A model generated the notes under the pieces. The model worked only from the letters and a program-made list of their open reading frames with translations, did no database searches and was not told the origin of the DNA. The translations under genes and the position numbers were made by a program. A stretch of 64,000 nt of DNA from Anagrus nilaparvatae (taxonomy: Eukaryota > Arthropoda > Insecta > Hymenoptera > Mymaridae), in assembly GCA_022575985.1 (NCBI GenBank), contig JAKSXM010000107.1, positions 3,410,001 to 3,474,000 on the forward strand, written 5' to 3'. Below are positions 1-12,035 of this stretch, piece after piece. Numbering within the stretch: the first letter of the stretch is position 1; each line of letters opens with the position of its first letter.

Positions 1-443
1 GCAAAGCGTTAAGTGTGGTAAAAAGGCCCATGTTTAGAAGAATTAGAAATTAAAAGACAATTAATTAGAAAGAATAAAACTTTAAGCTTATTTGCTAATA
101 ATTTTTTTTTTTTTTTTTATTTAAATAATTTAATTTTTCTTTCACAAAAATTTATTTTAAATGCAATAATATGAAATCCATTGTTAAATTTTAATTTCTT
201 ATCATCTATAAAAAATAAATAAAATTATTTTTTTATAAATAATTAATTTTTTTTTTTTAATTTTCAAAAAGCATCTATACCTGCATCTCTTAATAGTTCT
301 TGGCCTTCAATTAATTCTTCTAAACTTAGTATAATTCGTATTAATTTATTATCAAAGTTAAATATATTGTACATTTTTTATTTATTTATTAATTATATTA
401 AGTTAATAATTTTTTATGCTTTTTAATAATTTTATTTTTACCT
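1..443. other. AT-rich sequence, no certain feature
   Basis: Mostly A/T homopolymer runs. Apart from the weak candidate exon at 281-374 I see nothing here. Confidence 0.5.
281..374 (-). CDS. Possible short first coding exon (weak)
   Basis: Read on the minus strand, an ATG at 374-372 opens 31 codons (begins MYNIFNFDNK, later LEELIEGQELLRDA) and ends at a plausible donor, GCAG|GTATAG, at 281/280. If not spliced there, the frame stops five codons later. The residue mix looks more like protein than the surrounding poly-A/T, but I recognise no family, see no partner exon, and the next exon would lie outside the window. It may be chance or a transposon relic. Confidence 0.2.
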
Positions 444-582
444 GGGAGGTGAATGGGGGTGAATGGGGGGTGCCCAAATGGGGGTGCCCAAATGAGGGGT
501 GCCAAAATGGGGGTGCCCAAATGAGGGTGCCCAAATGGGGGTGCATAATTGAAGGTGCCCATATGAGGGTGCCCAAATGACC
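444..582 (+). repeat. GC-rich ~17-bp minisatellite
   Basis: About eight imperfect copies of a unit close to GGGTGCCCAAATGGGG sit in otherwise very AT-rich DNA. The G-runs are on the plus strand. The copies are back to back with no unique spacers. Confidence 0.8.
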
Positions 583-1618
583 CTTGTCGGTGGCAGCAGC
601 GTTTAGAATTTTATAATATAGAGAGATATATATGTGCGTGTGTATGTGAGTGTCAGCGTGTATATGTATATACTGTTTTTTGTAAAATAATATAAATTTA
701 TAAATATGATGAAATTTATTGAATTATTAATATAAAAATAGGAATTATTGGGTGTACACACACATACAGATACATGTATTATGGGCAAAAATAAAAAAAA
801 ATGTGATTTTGTATGATGTAATGCTATAAATTTTGTAATTTTCCTAAAAATATATAAAAATTTTTTATTTGAGAACATATACTTAAAAATTGCTCATATA
901 GATGCAAAATTCAAATTTATGCGTGTGTGTGTGTTAGCATACATGTAAAAAAATATAATTTTTTGTTTTATATGTTTTTATAACCATATAACCCTATAAA
1001 ACTTTTTATTTTTTAATTTTAAAAAAATTTAATTTTTTTGATCGAGAGCAGCCCGATTACGTCAGGAAACTATTTTAAGAAATTTTTTTAATATTCCGTC
1101 TACCATCTCAATAAAATGAAACCCTTTTCTGAACACATTCCGAAATTCACTTTTTGTTTATCCAAAAACCTGGAGCTGATATTTTTTTTGTCCACTTTTT
1201 TGTTTTTTTGCCCCACTGTGTACCCCTTTTATGGGTTTTCAATTAAATGACATATTTTGAGAGTAATTATATTCCAAGAGTAAGAAAAAATTGGCAAAAC
1301 ACGATACAAGTTTTTTTTCATCTTTTTTTTTTCTAATCTTGCATTTCAAAATGTTTCATCGTATTTTAAATTTTATATACTTTACTGCCTGCTTTACGGG
1401 GAGTAAAAATATATTCAAATTACCTCTGAACTCAACGCAACAAAAAATTAAAATAAATATATGACATTTTATTTTTCAATTTTTCCATAACTTGCATCAT
1501 GAAAAATGCCATTTTTTTAACATTCTTCTCAAGTAAATAAAAAAATGGAGGGAAAATAGAGGTGAGGGACAATTTTTTTTTTTGGAATCCTGGAAAAGGC
1601 ATAAAATTACAAAGATTT
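583..1618. other. Intergenic AT-rich DNA
   Basis: Contains TG/CA-rich simple stretches near 630-680, 750-775 and 920-935. No open frame, RNA gene or clear repeat boundary was found. Confidence 0.5.
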
Positions 1619-2290
1619 AGCTGGAAAAAATTTTGCTTATGTTCTCTTTTGCAATAAGCTAACGATGTTGCAAAAAAAGGCTGATTTTCCGTTTACTCTT
1701 TACTTTTTTTCGTTAACAAGAAAAGACCACTTCCTGGAAAACCAAGATTCAATTTATAGTTATGGATGACTTTAATATGTTGATAAAACAACCCCGATAA
1801 CCTCCGTTTAATCCGACGAGTAGAATGCCCATAGGTACATAGAGACACAGGGTACAATGCTTTTAAATAGTTTTTTGGTAATTCTTCTGTAACCGTACAA
1901 GTTAATAAAAACACTTCTTGTTGATCACAATTTTTTGGTATTATAGTTAACGTTCAAGCCTCATAAACCACAATTTTTTATGGCTGATTTTCTTAGTCTT
2001 ATGCTAATTAACCAAATGGTCATTTTCAACCTAAAATGACCAATTTTTAAATTACCTACAACATTGCAATTTTTGACGAAAATAGTTATAAGTCTCAAAA
2101 ATTTTCTAAAAACTTCAAATTTCCAAAAACCCCATAATTGACGTTTATAAATATTTTATCTTTTTAATTTTTATCTTAAATTCTCTTCGTTACAACCAAT
2201 AAACCGAGTACCCATTTTTGTCCCAAAATGACCAATTTTCAATTTGCTGCCAAAAGTGTAATTTTTGACAAATACCAAGCAGTTAGTCGC
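1619..2290 (+). repeat. Dispersed repeat family A, most complete copy
   Basis: The segment recurs in the window. Its first ~270 bp match 6237-6489 (shared words include CCCCGATAACCTCCGTTTA and TTTTAAATAG). Its second half matches 9953-10290, 20390-20530 and 38870-39110 (AACAAAAACACTTCTTGTTG-like start, then AAATGACCAATTTT and TTGCTGCAAAAATTG-like words). No coding potential is preserved. It is probably a non-autonomous element. This copy shows that 6237-6489 and 9953-10290 are halves of one interrupted copy. Confidence 0.65.
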
Positions 2291-2934
2291 AGTCTTATAT
2301 ATTCTCTATTTTCATGGACATCTCATTGAAAATAAACTCTCCAAATTTAATTTATTTTCTAGAATCGTTGTTTCTAATATTATTGCTAATCATTTTTCTT
2401 TTTAAATTAATTTGTAATTTCTTTTTTTTATGTGCTCAGGGCCTTCAGTCCCTCTGGTATGTAATTGTTTTTTTTTTAGTACTTATGTTACATGTACTCG
2501 ATTATCAGAATCTGAAGTCAAATTACAATAAAATCAAATGGGAACTCAATATTCTGGGTTAAAATTTTTCTTTTAATTTCAAAATTTGAAAAAAATTACT
2601 GAAAAACTGAATAACCGGTTTGTGTAAGCACAACCTAAATGCATGGAACATGTTTACTTCCAGCTGAGGGCAATGTATAATGCAAATGTTACGCAACGTT
2701 ACCACACAATTTTATAATTTTATAATTTGTAATTATCACTTTATTAGATAAAAAAAATATATCTTTACACACAAGCGATAAAAATTTAATGATTTTTCAT
2801 GAAATATATCTTTTTTTATCTTAATTATAATGCTGAATAAGCAATGCGTCGATTTTTTTCAGTAGCCAACTTTGACCCGAAATATTGAGTTTCCGGTAGA
2901 TTTTATCTTAAGTTTGACATCAGATTCTTAAAAT
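2291..2934. other. AT-rich intergenic DNA
   Basis: No supported gene. An open frame at 2314-2562 is hydrophobic and low-complexity, with no family resemblance and no splice context. Confidence 0.4.
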
Positions 2935-3235
2935 TGAGACTTTTATATTATGTAGGGATACATTTTTGAAATATAAATATTGGTCTTGAAATTAATTTAG
3001 TGTGCGAAAGCAAAAACGTCAACATTTATAAGGTTTTTCACCTGTGTGAAGCAAAAATACAAGAATAAACACGCCTTTGGAAATACCGGATTGGGTCCAA
3101 AAACTATAGGTTCCATCAACTCGATGAAAAAAACTCAGTTTTAAAAAATGAAAGCAATCCGATTGATAGTTTTCGTTGTATCGTGCCGACAAGGTGTCGG
3201 TTTTTGCATCCATTAAGGTAGAGCTTCGCTCTATA
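2935..3235 (-). repeat. Dispersed repeat Z, copy 1 (zinc-finger-linker repeat)
   Basis: Near-identical to 30226-30522 (opposite strand) and, over about 215 bp, to 13145-13365. On the minus strand it holds an open frame that begins at MDAKTDTL and ends in HTGEKPYKC followed by a stop. That ending is the canonical linker plus first cysteine of C2H2 zinc-finger arrays. No finger is complete, so it is a fragment carried by a repeat, not a gene. The frame-distal end has the small palindrome AGAGCTTCGCTCT. In two of three copies it directly abuts LINE sequence. Confidence 0.6.
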
Positions 3236-4866
3236 ATAATTAATTATTTTACACAATTTTTTTTGTAAGTTACATATGCTATTTAGATATTTTTTAAAGC
3301 CCTCCCCCCAAGCAACAATTCCATAATTTGCAACACTATGAAACAGTGCATAATAAATTGAAATCAGCGTAGATGCGGTAACAACTGGTATTTTAACTTG
3401 TTAATAACAAACAACATGTACCTTAGTCTATTTTTATTATTTTTTAAGTGTTTTTCCTATTTCATATTAGAGTCAAAAACAAGACCAAGATATTTATATT
3501 CTTTTGCTTTACCAAGTATCGTGCCATTAATCATAATATTTATATTATCTAAGATATTCTTTTTACTGAAAAAAAGGCCATATATACTGATTTAATAACA
3601 TTTAGGGATAGCTGGTTATTAGCTAACCATTCACCAACTATATCCAAACTGTTATTCATTATATTCTGCACTTCATCCCAGCTATTTCCTGAGTATAATA
3701 TTACAGTATCATCTGCATATGATATTACATTCTGAGGTAACAACTTTAATAGTTCATTAATATATACACTATAAAGTAAAGCGGTCAAGAATTGTTCCTT
3801 GGGGCACACCTATTGTAACTTTGCAATTGTTACATTTATATTATTGAGTCTAACAGATTGCATTCTGTCATTCAAGTAACTTGTAATTAAATCTAAAGCT
3901 AGACTCCTAATTCCATATGAGCTCAATCTATGTATTAAAGTTTCATGTTTTACCGTACCAAAAGCCTTTTTCAAATTTAAGAGTGTTGCGATTATATAGG
4001 ATTACTTTTATCAATATTCCTATATATAAATTTTGATACTGTTATTAGAGCATCATTAGTGCCTTTTTTAGCAATAAAACCGTATTGATTATCAGCAAAT
4101 ATAATATTTTTATAGAAAAACGTTACTATTCTATTGTATATTAAACGTTCAAAAATTTTAGCAAAATTTGATATTAAAGATATTTTTCTATAATCAGTCA
4201 TATCATGTTTGTCATCTTCTTTAAAAATTGGAATATTTTCCGCTTTTTTAAGAGATGATGACTAATAACCTTTATTAATACATGAATTGAGAACATATTT
4301 CAGTAAGAAAGTAATAAAATTTACTATTAATTTTAATATAACAGCACTAATTTTATCAACACCTGAAGCTTTCTTTAGATTCATTATTATTTTAGTGATT
4401 TCAGTCTCGTTATTTGTAGTTAAAAATAATGAGTTTTTATATATAATTTTAATTTTAGGCTGACATTTTTTAAATATGTTTTAAGCAATATTGTGACCAA
4501 TATTAGCAAAAAAATCATTGAGATTTTTTTTTATCATCAATTTTTTTATTATTAATATTTATATACTCAATAAGATTGCCCTTTTGGTATTTATTACCCT
4601 TAATTTTAAAGTTTATATAATGCCAGAGCTTTTTTATTGTATTGCATTTTTTTACAAGCTCCTCTTCATACATTTTTTTGCTTTCAAGATAATAATGTCA
4701 AGTTGTTGTTTCTTGTAAGATTTATACTTAGCTTCTAAAATTTTAATGTGATTTTCATCATATAATATGTTAAATTTACTATTTCTCCAATTCCAATCTT
4801 TATCTAGTTTATTTTTAACTTGCATAGATTTTAAAATTGCTTTCGTGGTCCATTTTTTCAAAGTTC
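3236..4866 (-). mobile_element. Decayed non-LTR retrotransposon (LINE) reverse transcriptase
   Basis: Reading leftwards, minus-strand frames give, in order: a linker segment (4861-4652, W-T-T-K-A-I-L-K-S); RT fingers (4201-3992, Y-R-K-I-S-L-I-S-N-F-A-K-I-F-E with Q-Y-G-F); a palm segment (about 3975-3830, K-K-A-F-G-T-V-K-H-E-T-L); a degraded CPKEQFLT block where GVPQGTILD is usual; and the catalytic S-Y-A-D-D-T block (3809-3549). The frames are split by stops and shifts, so it is inactive. The style resembles jockey/CR1-type elements. The linker matches the LINE relic at 27600-28493, suggesting one family. The upstream end is cut by the array starting at 4868. Confidence 0.85.
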
Positions 4867-4867
4867 A

Positions 4868-4987
4868 ATTTTTTGGTTCCTCAAAGAGGAACCATTGTGT
4901 TAGGTCAAAATTTGATTTTCTATTTTTTGGCATATAAGCACTTTTTGGGTCCCCAGGAAGCTAAAAAACCGGTTTTTAAAAAAAGTC

Positions 4988-5039
<52 letters not shown>

Positions 5040-6060
5040 TATGTATGTAATCGGTGATATTTCACAAACAATATGGAATTAAGACCTAATTTTTTTTTCA
5101 AAAATTTTTTCACCAAAAAAGCTCGAGGTACTTTTTTTTTTTTTGATTTGGATGTAATACCTCATTTATTTCCATGAAAGTACTTATATTAGAAAGTATG
5201 GTTTTTACATGATATCTCGAATCGGATACTTAATTTTCTGAAAATTTTTTTTCTAAAATTTTTTTCACAAAAAAATACAAAAAATACAAATTTTTTTTTT
5301 CATTTTGGACGTAGTACCTAATTTATTTCCATGGAAGTACTAGTTTTAAGAACCTTGTTTATTGTTATTTTTTGGATCTGATACTTAATTTTTTCAAATT
5401 TTTTTTGTCAAAATTAAAAAAATAGAAAAATAAAAAAAAATGCAATATTTTTTTTTTTTTGGGTGTAATACCTCATTTAATTCTATGAAAGTACTAATAT
5501 CTGAAAATATTGTAACCAGTGATATTTCAAAACCATTATCGAATTAAGACCTATTTTTTTTTTCAGACATTTTTTTATCAAAAAATCTCAAACCCCCCCT
5601 TTTTTTTTTAATTTGGATGTAATACCTTATTTATTTCCATGAAAGTACTTATATTAGAAAGTATGGTTTTTACATGATATCTCGAATCGGATACTTAATT
5701 TTCTGAAAATTTTTTTTCTAAAATTTTTTTCACAAAAAAATACAAAAAATACAAATTTTTTTTTTCTTTTTGGACTTAGTACCTAATTTATTTTCATGGA
5801 AGTACTAGTTTTAAGAACCTTGTTTATTGTAATTTTTTGGATCTGATACTTAATTTTTTCAAAATTTTTTTTGTCAAAATTAAAAAAAAAGAAAATAAAA
5901 AAAACTGCAATATTTTTTTTTGTGTGTAATACCTCATTTAATTCCATGAAAGTACTAACATCTGAAAATATTGTAACTAGCGATATTTCAAAACCATTAT
6001 CGAATTAAGACCTAATTTTTTTTCCAAACATTTTTTTATCAAAAAATCTCAAACCCCCAT
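4868..6060 (+). repeat. Minisatellite array, ~155-bp subunits in a ~465-bp higher-order unit
   Basis: The anchor GTAATACCTCATTTA and variants recur near 5154, 5309, 5465, 5619, 5774 and 5925. That is a ~155-bp subunit in three alternating variants, making a ~465-bp unit (5154 to 5619). Each subunit includes a TTCCATGAAAGTACT-like block. The same array occurs inverted at 7830-9420, and the leading segment (GGCATATAAGC... followed by the TG repeat) is mirrored near 9480-9570. Confidence 0.8.
4992..5036 (+). repeat. (TG)n microsatellite
   Basis: About 22 TG dinucleotides lie at the leading end of the minisatellite array. The inverted array has a related (AC/ACGT)n tract at the mirror position, 9430-9479. 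Confidence 0.95.
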
Positions 6061-6236
6061 AAATCACAAAAAAAAATTAAAGGGTTGGCATTAACACAAA
6101 CTAACACTATTATATCGTAGTATAAGTGAACGTGATATACGGAGATGTCCCATTGATACCAACTTATGAATTTAATTTTGTCATATGACTTTAAAAATAC
6201 CATGTCCAGCACCGGAAGTCCGTGTAATAACAAATA

Positions 6237-6489
6237 TTTTGCAAGAAAAAATTTTGCTTAAGTTCCTTTATGCAAAAAGTTAACAAAGTTGCAAAAATAG
6301 GGCATATTTTTCGGTGTCTTTACTTTGCTTTCGCTAACATGAGACCGCTACCTTTAGGAAACCAAATTACAAATTACTTTCATTAATATATTGAAAAAAA
6401 AAACCCCGATAACCTCCGTTTATTCCAACTGGCCTTCTAGGCATAAAAATATTGTGCACAAGGCTTTTAAATAGAGTTTTTTGGTAATA
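6237..6489 (+). repeat. Dispersed repeat A, left half of an interrupted copy
   Basis: Matches 1619-1885, including AACCTCCGTTTA and the terminal TTTTTTGGTAAT. The continuation expected from the copy at 1885-2290 is found at 9953-10290, so this copy was split by the insertion at 6490-9952. Confidence 0.65.
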
Positions 6490-6837
6490 GGGTAAATCCA
6501 CAGCTAAATCCCAGGTTGGGCGGGACCAAGTCTTGAAAATTATTTTTTTATCTCTCACTCGAAAATATGTCCCAAATATATGACGAAAATATGACGTCAG
6601 CTCAAATTTCAGCTATTTTCAATGGTTTTTAAAGATTTTTCCTGAGCGGGGCATTTTAAATGTAAATTATAGTACTCAGCCATCTTTTTTTAAAAGTACC
6701 GTAAATTTTACAAAAAAACTCTAAAAAAAAAAAAAAAAGTATTTTTCATTACACGCGTTAGAAAGAATCGTTTTTCTGCACGGCAAGCGTTCTTTCTTAC
6801 GCTCTTAATGAAAGGTGAGAAGCATTTTGTCTTTTCA

Positions 6838-7395
6838 AAAAATGAAAATTTAACTATATACTCATGTTTTTTGGGATGCTGATACCAAAGATGGATATAA
6901 AAAATGTTTTCAACCAACGTTTGGCCCTTTAGATAGCCCCAGTGCCCCCATTCATATCCCCCCAAAGGTGTGAAAAATTTTTTCAAAACGGGTTAAAAAT
7001 ATTTTTCTTAGGAAAATTAAAAGTCAAAGTGAATTCTTAGATTTTTTGGGACGGTGAAATCAAAAATGAATATAAAAAATGCGTTTAACCAATGATTGGC
7101 CCTCTAGACCACCCCAGTGCCCCCAACCAACCCCGCAAATGGGTTAAAAATATTTTTATTAGAAAAATTAAAACTTAATGTGTATTCTTATGTTTTTTGA
7201 GACGCTATAAACAAATATGAATATAAAAAAAGGTTTTTAACTAATGCTTGGCCCTCTAGATCACCTCAGTGCCCCCACTTACCCTCCCCAAACGGGTTAA
7301 AAATATTTTTTTAGCAAAATTAAAATTCAATGTGTATTCTTATGTTTTTTGAGACGCTAAAGCCAAAGATGAATTTAAAAAATGTTTTTAACCAA
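6838..7395 (+). repeat. ~152-bp tandem repeat
   Basis: About 3.6 copies, anchored by GGGTTAAAAATATTTTT at 6990, 7141 and 7294 (periods 151 and 153). Each copy has a C-rich part like CCCCAGTGCCCCCA. It lies between the TIRs of the 6490-9952 element. Confidence 0.8.
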
Positions 7396-7829
7396 AAACC
7401 CCCCTAACAGGCAGTCTACCCTCTGTTACATGACTTTTTTTTTGTGTGCCTGTGTTATCAAATTTACGTATTTTCAAAATTTATGAATTTGAAAGAAATA
7501 CAATTTAAATTAAAATTTGGAAAAACACATCTTGGAGAAATCACCACATGAAAGTTCTCATTTTTTTTGAAACTTTAAAAAATACCCTGCCAACTAGCTG
7601 GCACTTAGGTTCCTCAAACAATGGGCTTTAAACTTTAATATGCCACAGATATCATTGATTACAACCATGCAATAATTTTTAAAAGTTAAAAAAAAATTTC
7701 GTGTAAACCTAATTAAATCTTTTTTTTTCAAATTAAAATATAATGTATTCATTGGATAATAATTATTCAACATATTATTGATAAAACAATTATTTAAAAC
7801 AATACTTTCAAATATAAGTACTTTCATGG

Positions 7830-9420
7830 AATCAAATTAGGTATTACATCTAAAAAGAAAAAAAAAAATTTAGATATTTTTTAATAATAAAATGTTTGAA
7901 AAAAAAAATTAGGTCTTAATTCGATAATGGTTTTGAAATATCACTGGTTACAATATTTTCAGATATTACCCTATTTTAGATAAATATTTATTTATTTATT
8001 TTATGCATTTCTAGTCACTAGAAATAATAAATATATATAAATTTTGTAAACCATGACTATACTTATATATGTGTGTAGGTATATATGCAAATATATTTTT
8101 AAAATATGAGATTAATGAAAATCCTAAAAGATAGAGAGAAGCAATATGTAAAATGACCAATATTAATTATAAACTTTATATGTCTATGTACTATTTTCAA
8201 TTGACTAAATTAATTTATATAAATAATTAAAATTAGTACTAAAAACTAGTACTTCCGTGGAAATAAATTAGGTTCTACGTCCAAAAAGAAAAACAGAATT
8301 GGTATTTTTTGTATTTTTTTGTGAAAAAAATTTTAGGAAAAAAATTTTCAGAAAATTAAGTATCCGATTTGAGACATTTGATTACATCCAAATTAAAAAA
8401 AAAAAAAAGGAATTTGAGATTTTTTAATAAAAAAATGTTTGGAAAAAAAAATTAGGTCTTAATTCGATAATGGTTTTGAAATATCACTAGTTACAATATT
8501 TTCAGATATTAGTACTTTCATAGAATTAAATGAGGTATTACACCAAAAAAAAAAAAAAATATTGCAGTTTTTTTTATTTTTCTTTTTTTTTAATTTTGAG
8601 AGAAAAAATTAAAAAAAAATTAAGTATCAGATCCAAAAAATTACAATAAACAAGGTTCTTAAAACTAGTACTTCCATGGAAATAAATTAGGTAATACGTC
8701 CAAAAAGAAAAAAAAATTGGTATTTTTTGTATTTTTTTGTGAAAAAAATTTTAGAAAAAAAATTTTCAGAAAATTAAGTATCCGATTCAAGATATCATGT
8801 GAAAACCATACTTTCAAATATAAGTACTTTCATGGAAATAAATGAGGTATTACATCCAAATTAAAAAAAAAAAAAAAGAAATTTGAGATTTTTTAATAAA
8901 AAAATGTTTGGAAAAAAAATTAGGTCTTAATTCGATAATGGTTTTGAAATATCACTAGTTACAATATTTTCAGATATTAGTACCTTCATAGAATTAAATG
9001 AGGTATTACACCAAAAAAAAAAAAAAATATTACAGTTTTTTTTATTTTTCTTTTTTTTTAATTTTGAGAAAAAAAATTTTGAAAAAATTAAGTATCAGAT
9101 CCAAAAAATTACAATAAACAAGGTTCTTAAAACTAGTACTTCCATGGAAATAAATTAGGTAATACGTCCAAAAAGAAAAAAAAATTGGTATTTTTTGTAT
9201 TTTTTTGTGAAAAAAATTTTAGAAAAAAAATTTTCAGAAAATTAAGTATCCGATTCAAGATATCATGTGAAAACCATACTTTCAAATATAAGTACTTTCA
9301 TGGAAATAAATGAGGTATTACATCCAAATTAAAAAAAAAAAAAAGTACCTCGAGCTTTTTTGGAGAAAAAATTTTTGAAAAAAAAATTAGGTCTTAATTC
9401 CATAATGTTTGTGAAATATC
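7830..9420 (-). repeat. Inverted copy of the ~155-bp minisatellite array
   Basis: The reverse-complement anchor (GGTATTACATCC, GGTAATACGTCC, GGTATTACACC) occurs near 7841, 8272, 8534, 8690, 8846, 9001, 9157 and 9315. These are the same three subunit variants as 4868-6060 but in opposite orientation, so the two arrays face each other across about 1.8 kb and could form a large hairpin. Adjacent ~465-bp units (8520-8950 and 8950-9420) are nearly identical, suggesting recent amplification. Confidence 0.8.
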
Positions 9421-9429
9421 AGCGATTAC

Positions 9430-9479
9430 ATACGTACGTACATACGTACGTACGTACACACACACATACACACATACAG
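9430..9479 (+). repeat. TACG/CA microsatellite
   Basis: TACGTACGTACATACG followed by (CA)n with interruptions, at the mirror position of the (TG)n tract at 4992-5036. Confidence 0.85.
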
Positions 9480-9952
9480 ACTTTTTTTAAAAACCGATTT
9501 TTCAGCTTCCTGAGGTCACAAAACGTGCTTATATACCAAAAAATCAAAAAAAAAATTTTGACCGAACACAAAAAAAATTTTTTTTATCCCATTATGAGCT
9601 GAGAAATCGCTGTTGAATAAAAAAACAAATTCGAAATTTGCCACGATTCGACACAGAATGAATAAAATTTGACTCAAAATTCGGATTCCCCGAAAAATTT
9701 CCGATCGAAAACCTACTTTTATTTTTTTTTTTAGAGTTTTTTTGTGAAATTTACGATACTTTTAAAAAAAGATGGCTGAGTACTGTAATTTACATTTAAA
9801 ATGCCCCACTCAGGAAAAATCTTAAAAATCATTGAAAATAGCTGAAATTTGAGCTGACGTCTAATTTTGGGACATATTTTCGAGTGAGAGATAAAAAAAT
9901 AATTTTCAAGACTTGGTCCCGCCCAACCTGGGATTTAGCTGTGGAATTACCC

Positions 9953-10290
9953 AATAATGTTTTTGAGTTAGTGAGTTAACAAAAACACTTCTTGTTGGTC
10001 ACAATTTTTTGTTATTAACCACATGGACATATTTGGCCCAAAATGATTAGTTTTTAAATTACCTCAAAAATTGCAATTTTAGACAAAAATGGGTTTTATA
10101 GGTCTCAAAAATTTTCTAAAAGCTTTTTCTGAAAATTCTTTATTTGTCTTTCAGAATTATTTGTTTTCAAAATATTTTACCTTTTTAATTTTTTAATTTA
10201 AATTCTTCTCTTTGCAGTCAGTAAACTGAATGCCCATTTTTGGCCCAAAATGATCAATTTTCAATTTGCTGCAAAAATTGTAGTTATAAC
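9953..10290 (+). repeat. Dispersed repeat A, right half of the interrupted copy
   Basis: Continues the family after the 6490-9952 insertion. It holds AACAAAAACACTTCTTGTTG, CACATGGACATATTTGGCCC and TTGCTGCAAAAATTGTAG, which match 1900-2270. It stops a few bases before the 28S rRNA fragment at 10297. Confidence 0.6.
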
Positions 10291-10296
10291 ATTGAA

Positions 10297-10297
10297 C

Positions 10298-10331
<34 letters not shown>

Positions 10332-10388
10332 GACGTCGCTATGAACGCTTGGCTGCCACAATCCAGTTATCCCTGTTGTAACTTTAAT
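10297..10388 (-). rRNA. 28S rRNA fragment (pseudogene)
   Basis: The reverse complement reads as the highly conserved large-subunit rRNA segment containing GGGATAACTGG, CCAAGCGTTCATAGCGACGT and GATCCTTCGATGTCGGCTCT. Differences from the usual eukaryotic sequence are few (for example GGATTGTGGC for GGCTTGTGGC, and a mutated 5' edge). Only about 92 bp are present, with no flanking rRNA, so it is a displaced fragment, not a working rDNA unit. It sits at the border of a dispersed-repeat copy. Confidence 0.85.
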
Positions 10389-10503
10389 GAACATGTTTAT
10401 AGGAGAGATAACCTGTGAATCTGAAAATCAAGTGGGGGTCAAATGTGTCTTATTTAAGGGGTGGGGGAAGTCCAATGGTATTTGGATAAATTTTTATTTA
10501 GAC

Positions 10504-10650
10504 ACTTAGAATAATCCGGGGTTAGGGACTTAAAATAAGCCAGGTTTAGAGACTTCTAATAATTCGAGTTGAAGGACTTAGAATATTTTCGATTTAAGGA
10601 CTTAGAATAATACAGGTTTATGGAATCAGAATAATTTGGGTTTAGAATCT
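10504..10650 (+). repeat. 24-bp minisatellite
   Basis: Six 24-bp units close to ACTTAGAATAATCCAGGTTT plus four bases. The same unit occurs at 12195-12338 and as a stub near 21446-21490, each time next to a G-rich stretch with GTCAAAT, so this is part of one dispersed family. Confidence 0.8.
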
Positions 10651-12035
10651 TAACATCTAGTAAAGGTGATAATTACAAATTATAAGAATAGCGATTGCAT
10701 TGTAATGTTGCTTAGCATTTATGTATTATAACTAGTCCTTTTTAGAAGTTTAGTTTTCACGTCCTATAGTTAGTCTTATAGTCCAATTAGAGCTTGTAAT
10801 TATTAAATCCCAATATTTTCTTACCCTTTCTTCAAAAAAGGCAGTTAATTAGATCATTTTAGCTCTGCTTCCAAAATATTGAAAAATACTAAAATGGGGT
10901 AGTTTTTGCTGATTTCATGTTCTCTACTTCTCAGCCACTTTATATCCCAGATTGCGTATTTCAGAATCAAAGCATACCTTCTTTTGTATTCAAATTCTTT
11001 GGTCACGTGTTCTAGAAAAAGTTAACCAATTTTTGAAAAAAAAACTGAAATTGTGATACCCCGGAATATACTAGATTTTAATATTAGGCCAAAACATACT
11101 GACTTTATATTTTAAATTTTTTGGTATTTTGGCTTTGGAAGGACATGTCGGGCTATTGAAGACCCTCTGTTTACTCACGCTCTTAGTTTATAGTATACAT
11201 GATTTTGAGCTCGAATAAACGTCTTCAATTGCCCAACATGCCTCTCCAGAATTAAAATACCGAAAAATGTCAAATATAAGCTTATTAGTAGTATAGTTTA
11301 TTCTTGTTTATAATTAATACATAATTGTTACAAGATATGGTAATTATTATATGATACTGTGTTTTAACAATATTTTACATCTTTCTTTCAGTTTATTAAA
11401 TTCAATAAAAGATAAACGAATTTACTTTACAATGTGAATATTTGAAATTTAAACTTTAAATTAGTTTACTCACCCCCCTTATATAGAAAAAATGTTACCC
11501 AAATACAAATTACAATATAATATGTAGTTACCAAATTTATAAATTTACATAAATTATATAAAATTAAATTATTTTTTCTTTTCAGAACTTATAAGTTTAA
11601 TTTTACTGCATCTCTTGATTTTCTTCTATCATAACTTTTTTCTTTCTTCTGTTCTTGATTACATATACTTTTTTATCTTTATCTTTCTTATATTCTTGCC
11701 TTTCAGTTTCATGTTTGAAAATATTTTTCAAAATCTTTAACAATATTTAACAATATTCTCTTTTCAAAATACAATTTATGAAAACAACCAATTTTTCACT
11801 GCACTTTTCATAAAGGGTAGGAAAAAATTTTCCCTCTGTTTTATTAAATTTTCAAAATATTTTTTAGTGATAATTGGCGTTTCCATACTATTCAAAATCA
11901 TTTCTATATTTTTCTTTAAGAATTACTGTTATTTGATCTTTACAAGCCACGTTTCTAACCTAACTTTTTCTCAACTTTTTCTTTTAACATGGAACATGTT
12001 TATAGGGAGGGGGTACTTCAGAACTTGAAAATTAA

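Larger units (their letters stand above)
6490..9952. mobile_element. 3.46-kb terminal-inverted-repeat element with termini GGGTAA
   Basis: The left end GGGTAAATCCACAGCTAAAT is mirrored at the right end by ...TAGCTGTGGAATTACCC. The inverted arms run about 240 bp (6490-6730 and 9715-9952) and share the blocks TTGGGCGGGACCAAGTCTTG and ATCTCTCACTCGAAAATATG. A 4-bp AATA flanks both sides (6486-6489, 9953-9956), consistent with a target duplication, and the insert splits a dispersed repeat whose unbroken copy is at 1619-2290. Inside are a 152-bp tandem repeat (6838-7395) and the inverted ~155-bp array (7830-9420). No transposase frame is visible, so it is non-autonomous. The composite at 48133-54078 has the same terminal bases. 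Confidence 0.7.

Noticed and set aside
444..582. Regular GC-rich repeats resembling a CRISPR array
   Set aside because: Units are ~17 bp, imperfect and contiguous with no unique spacers, in a eukaryotic genome. It is a minisatellite.
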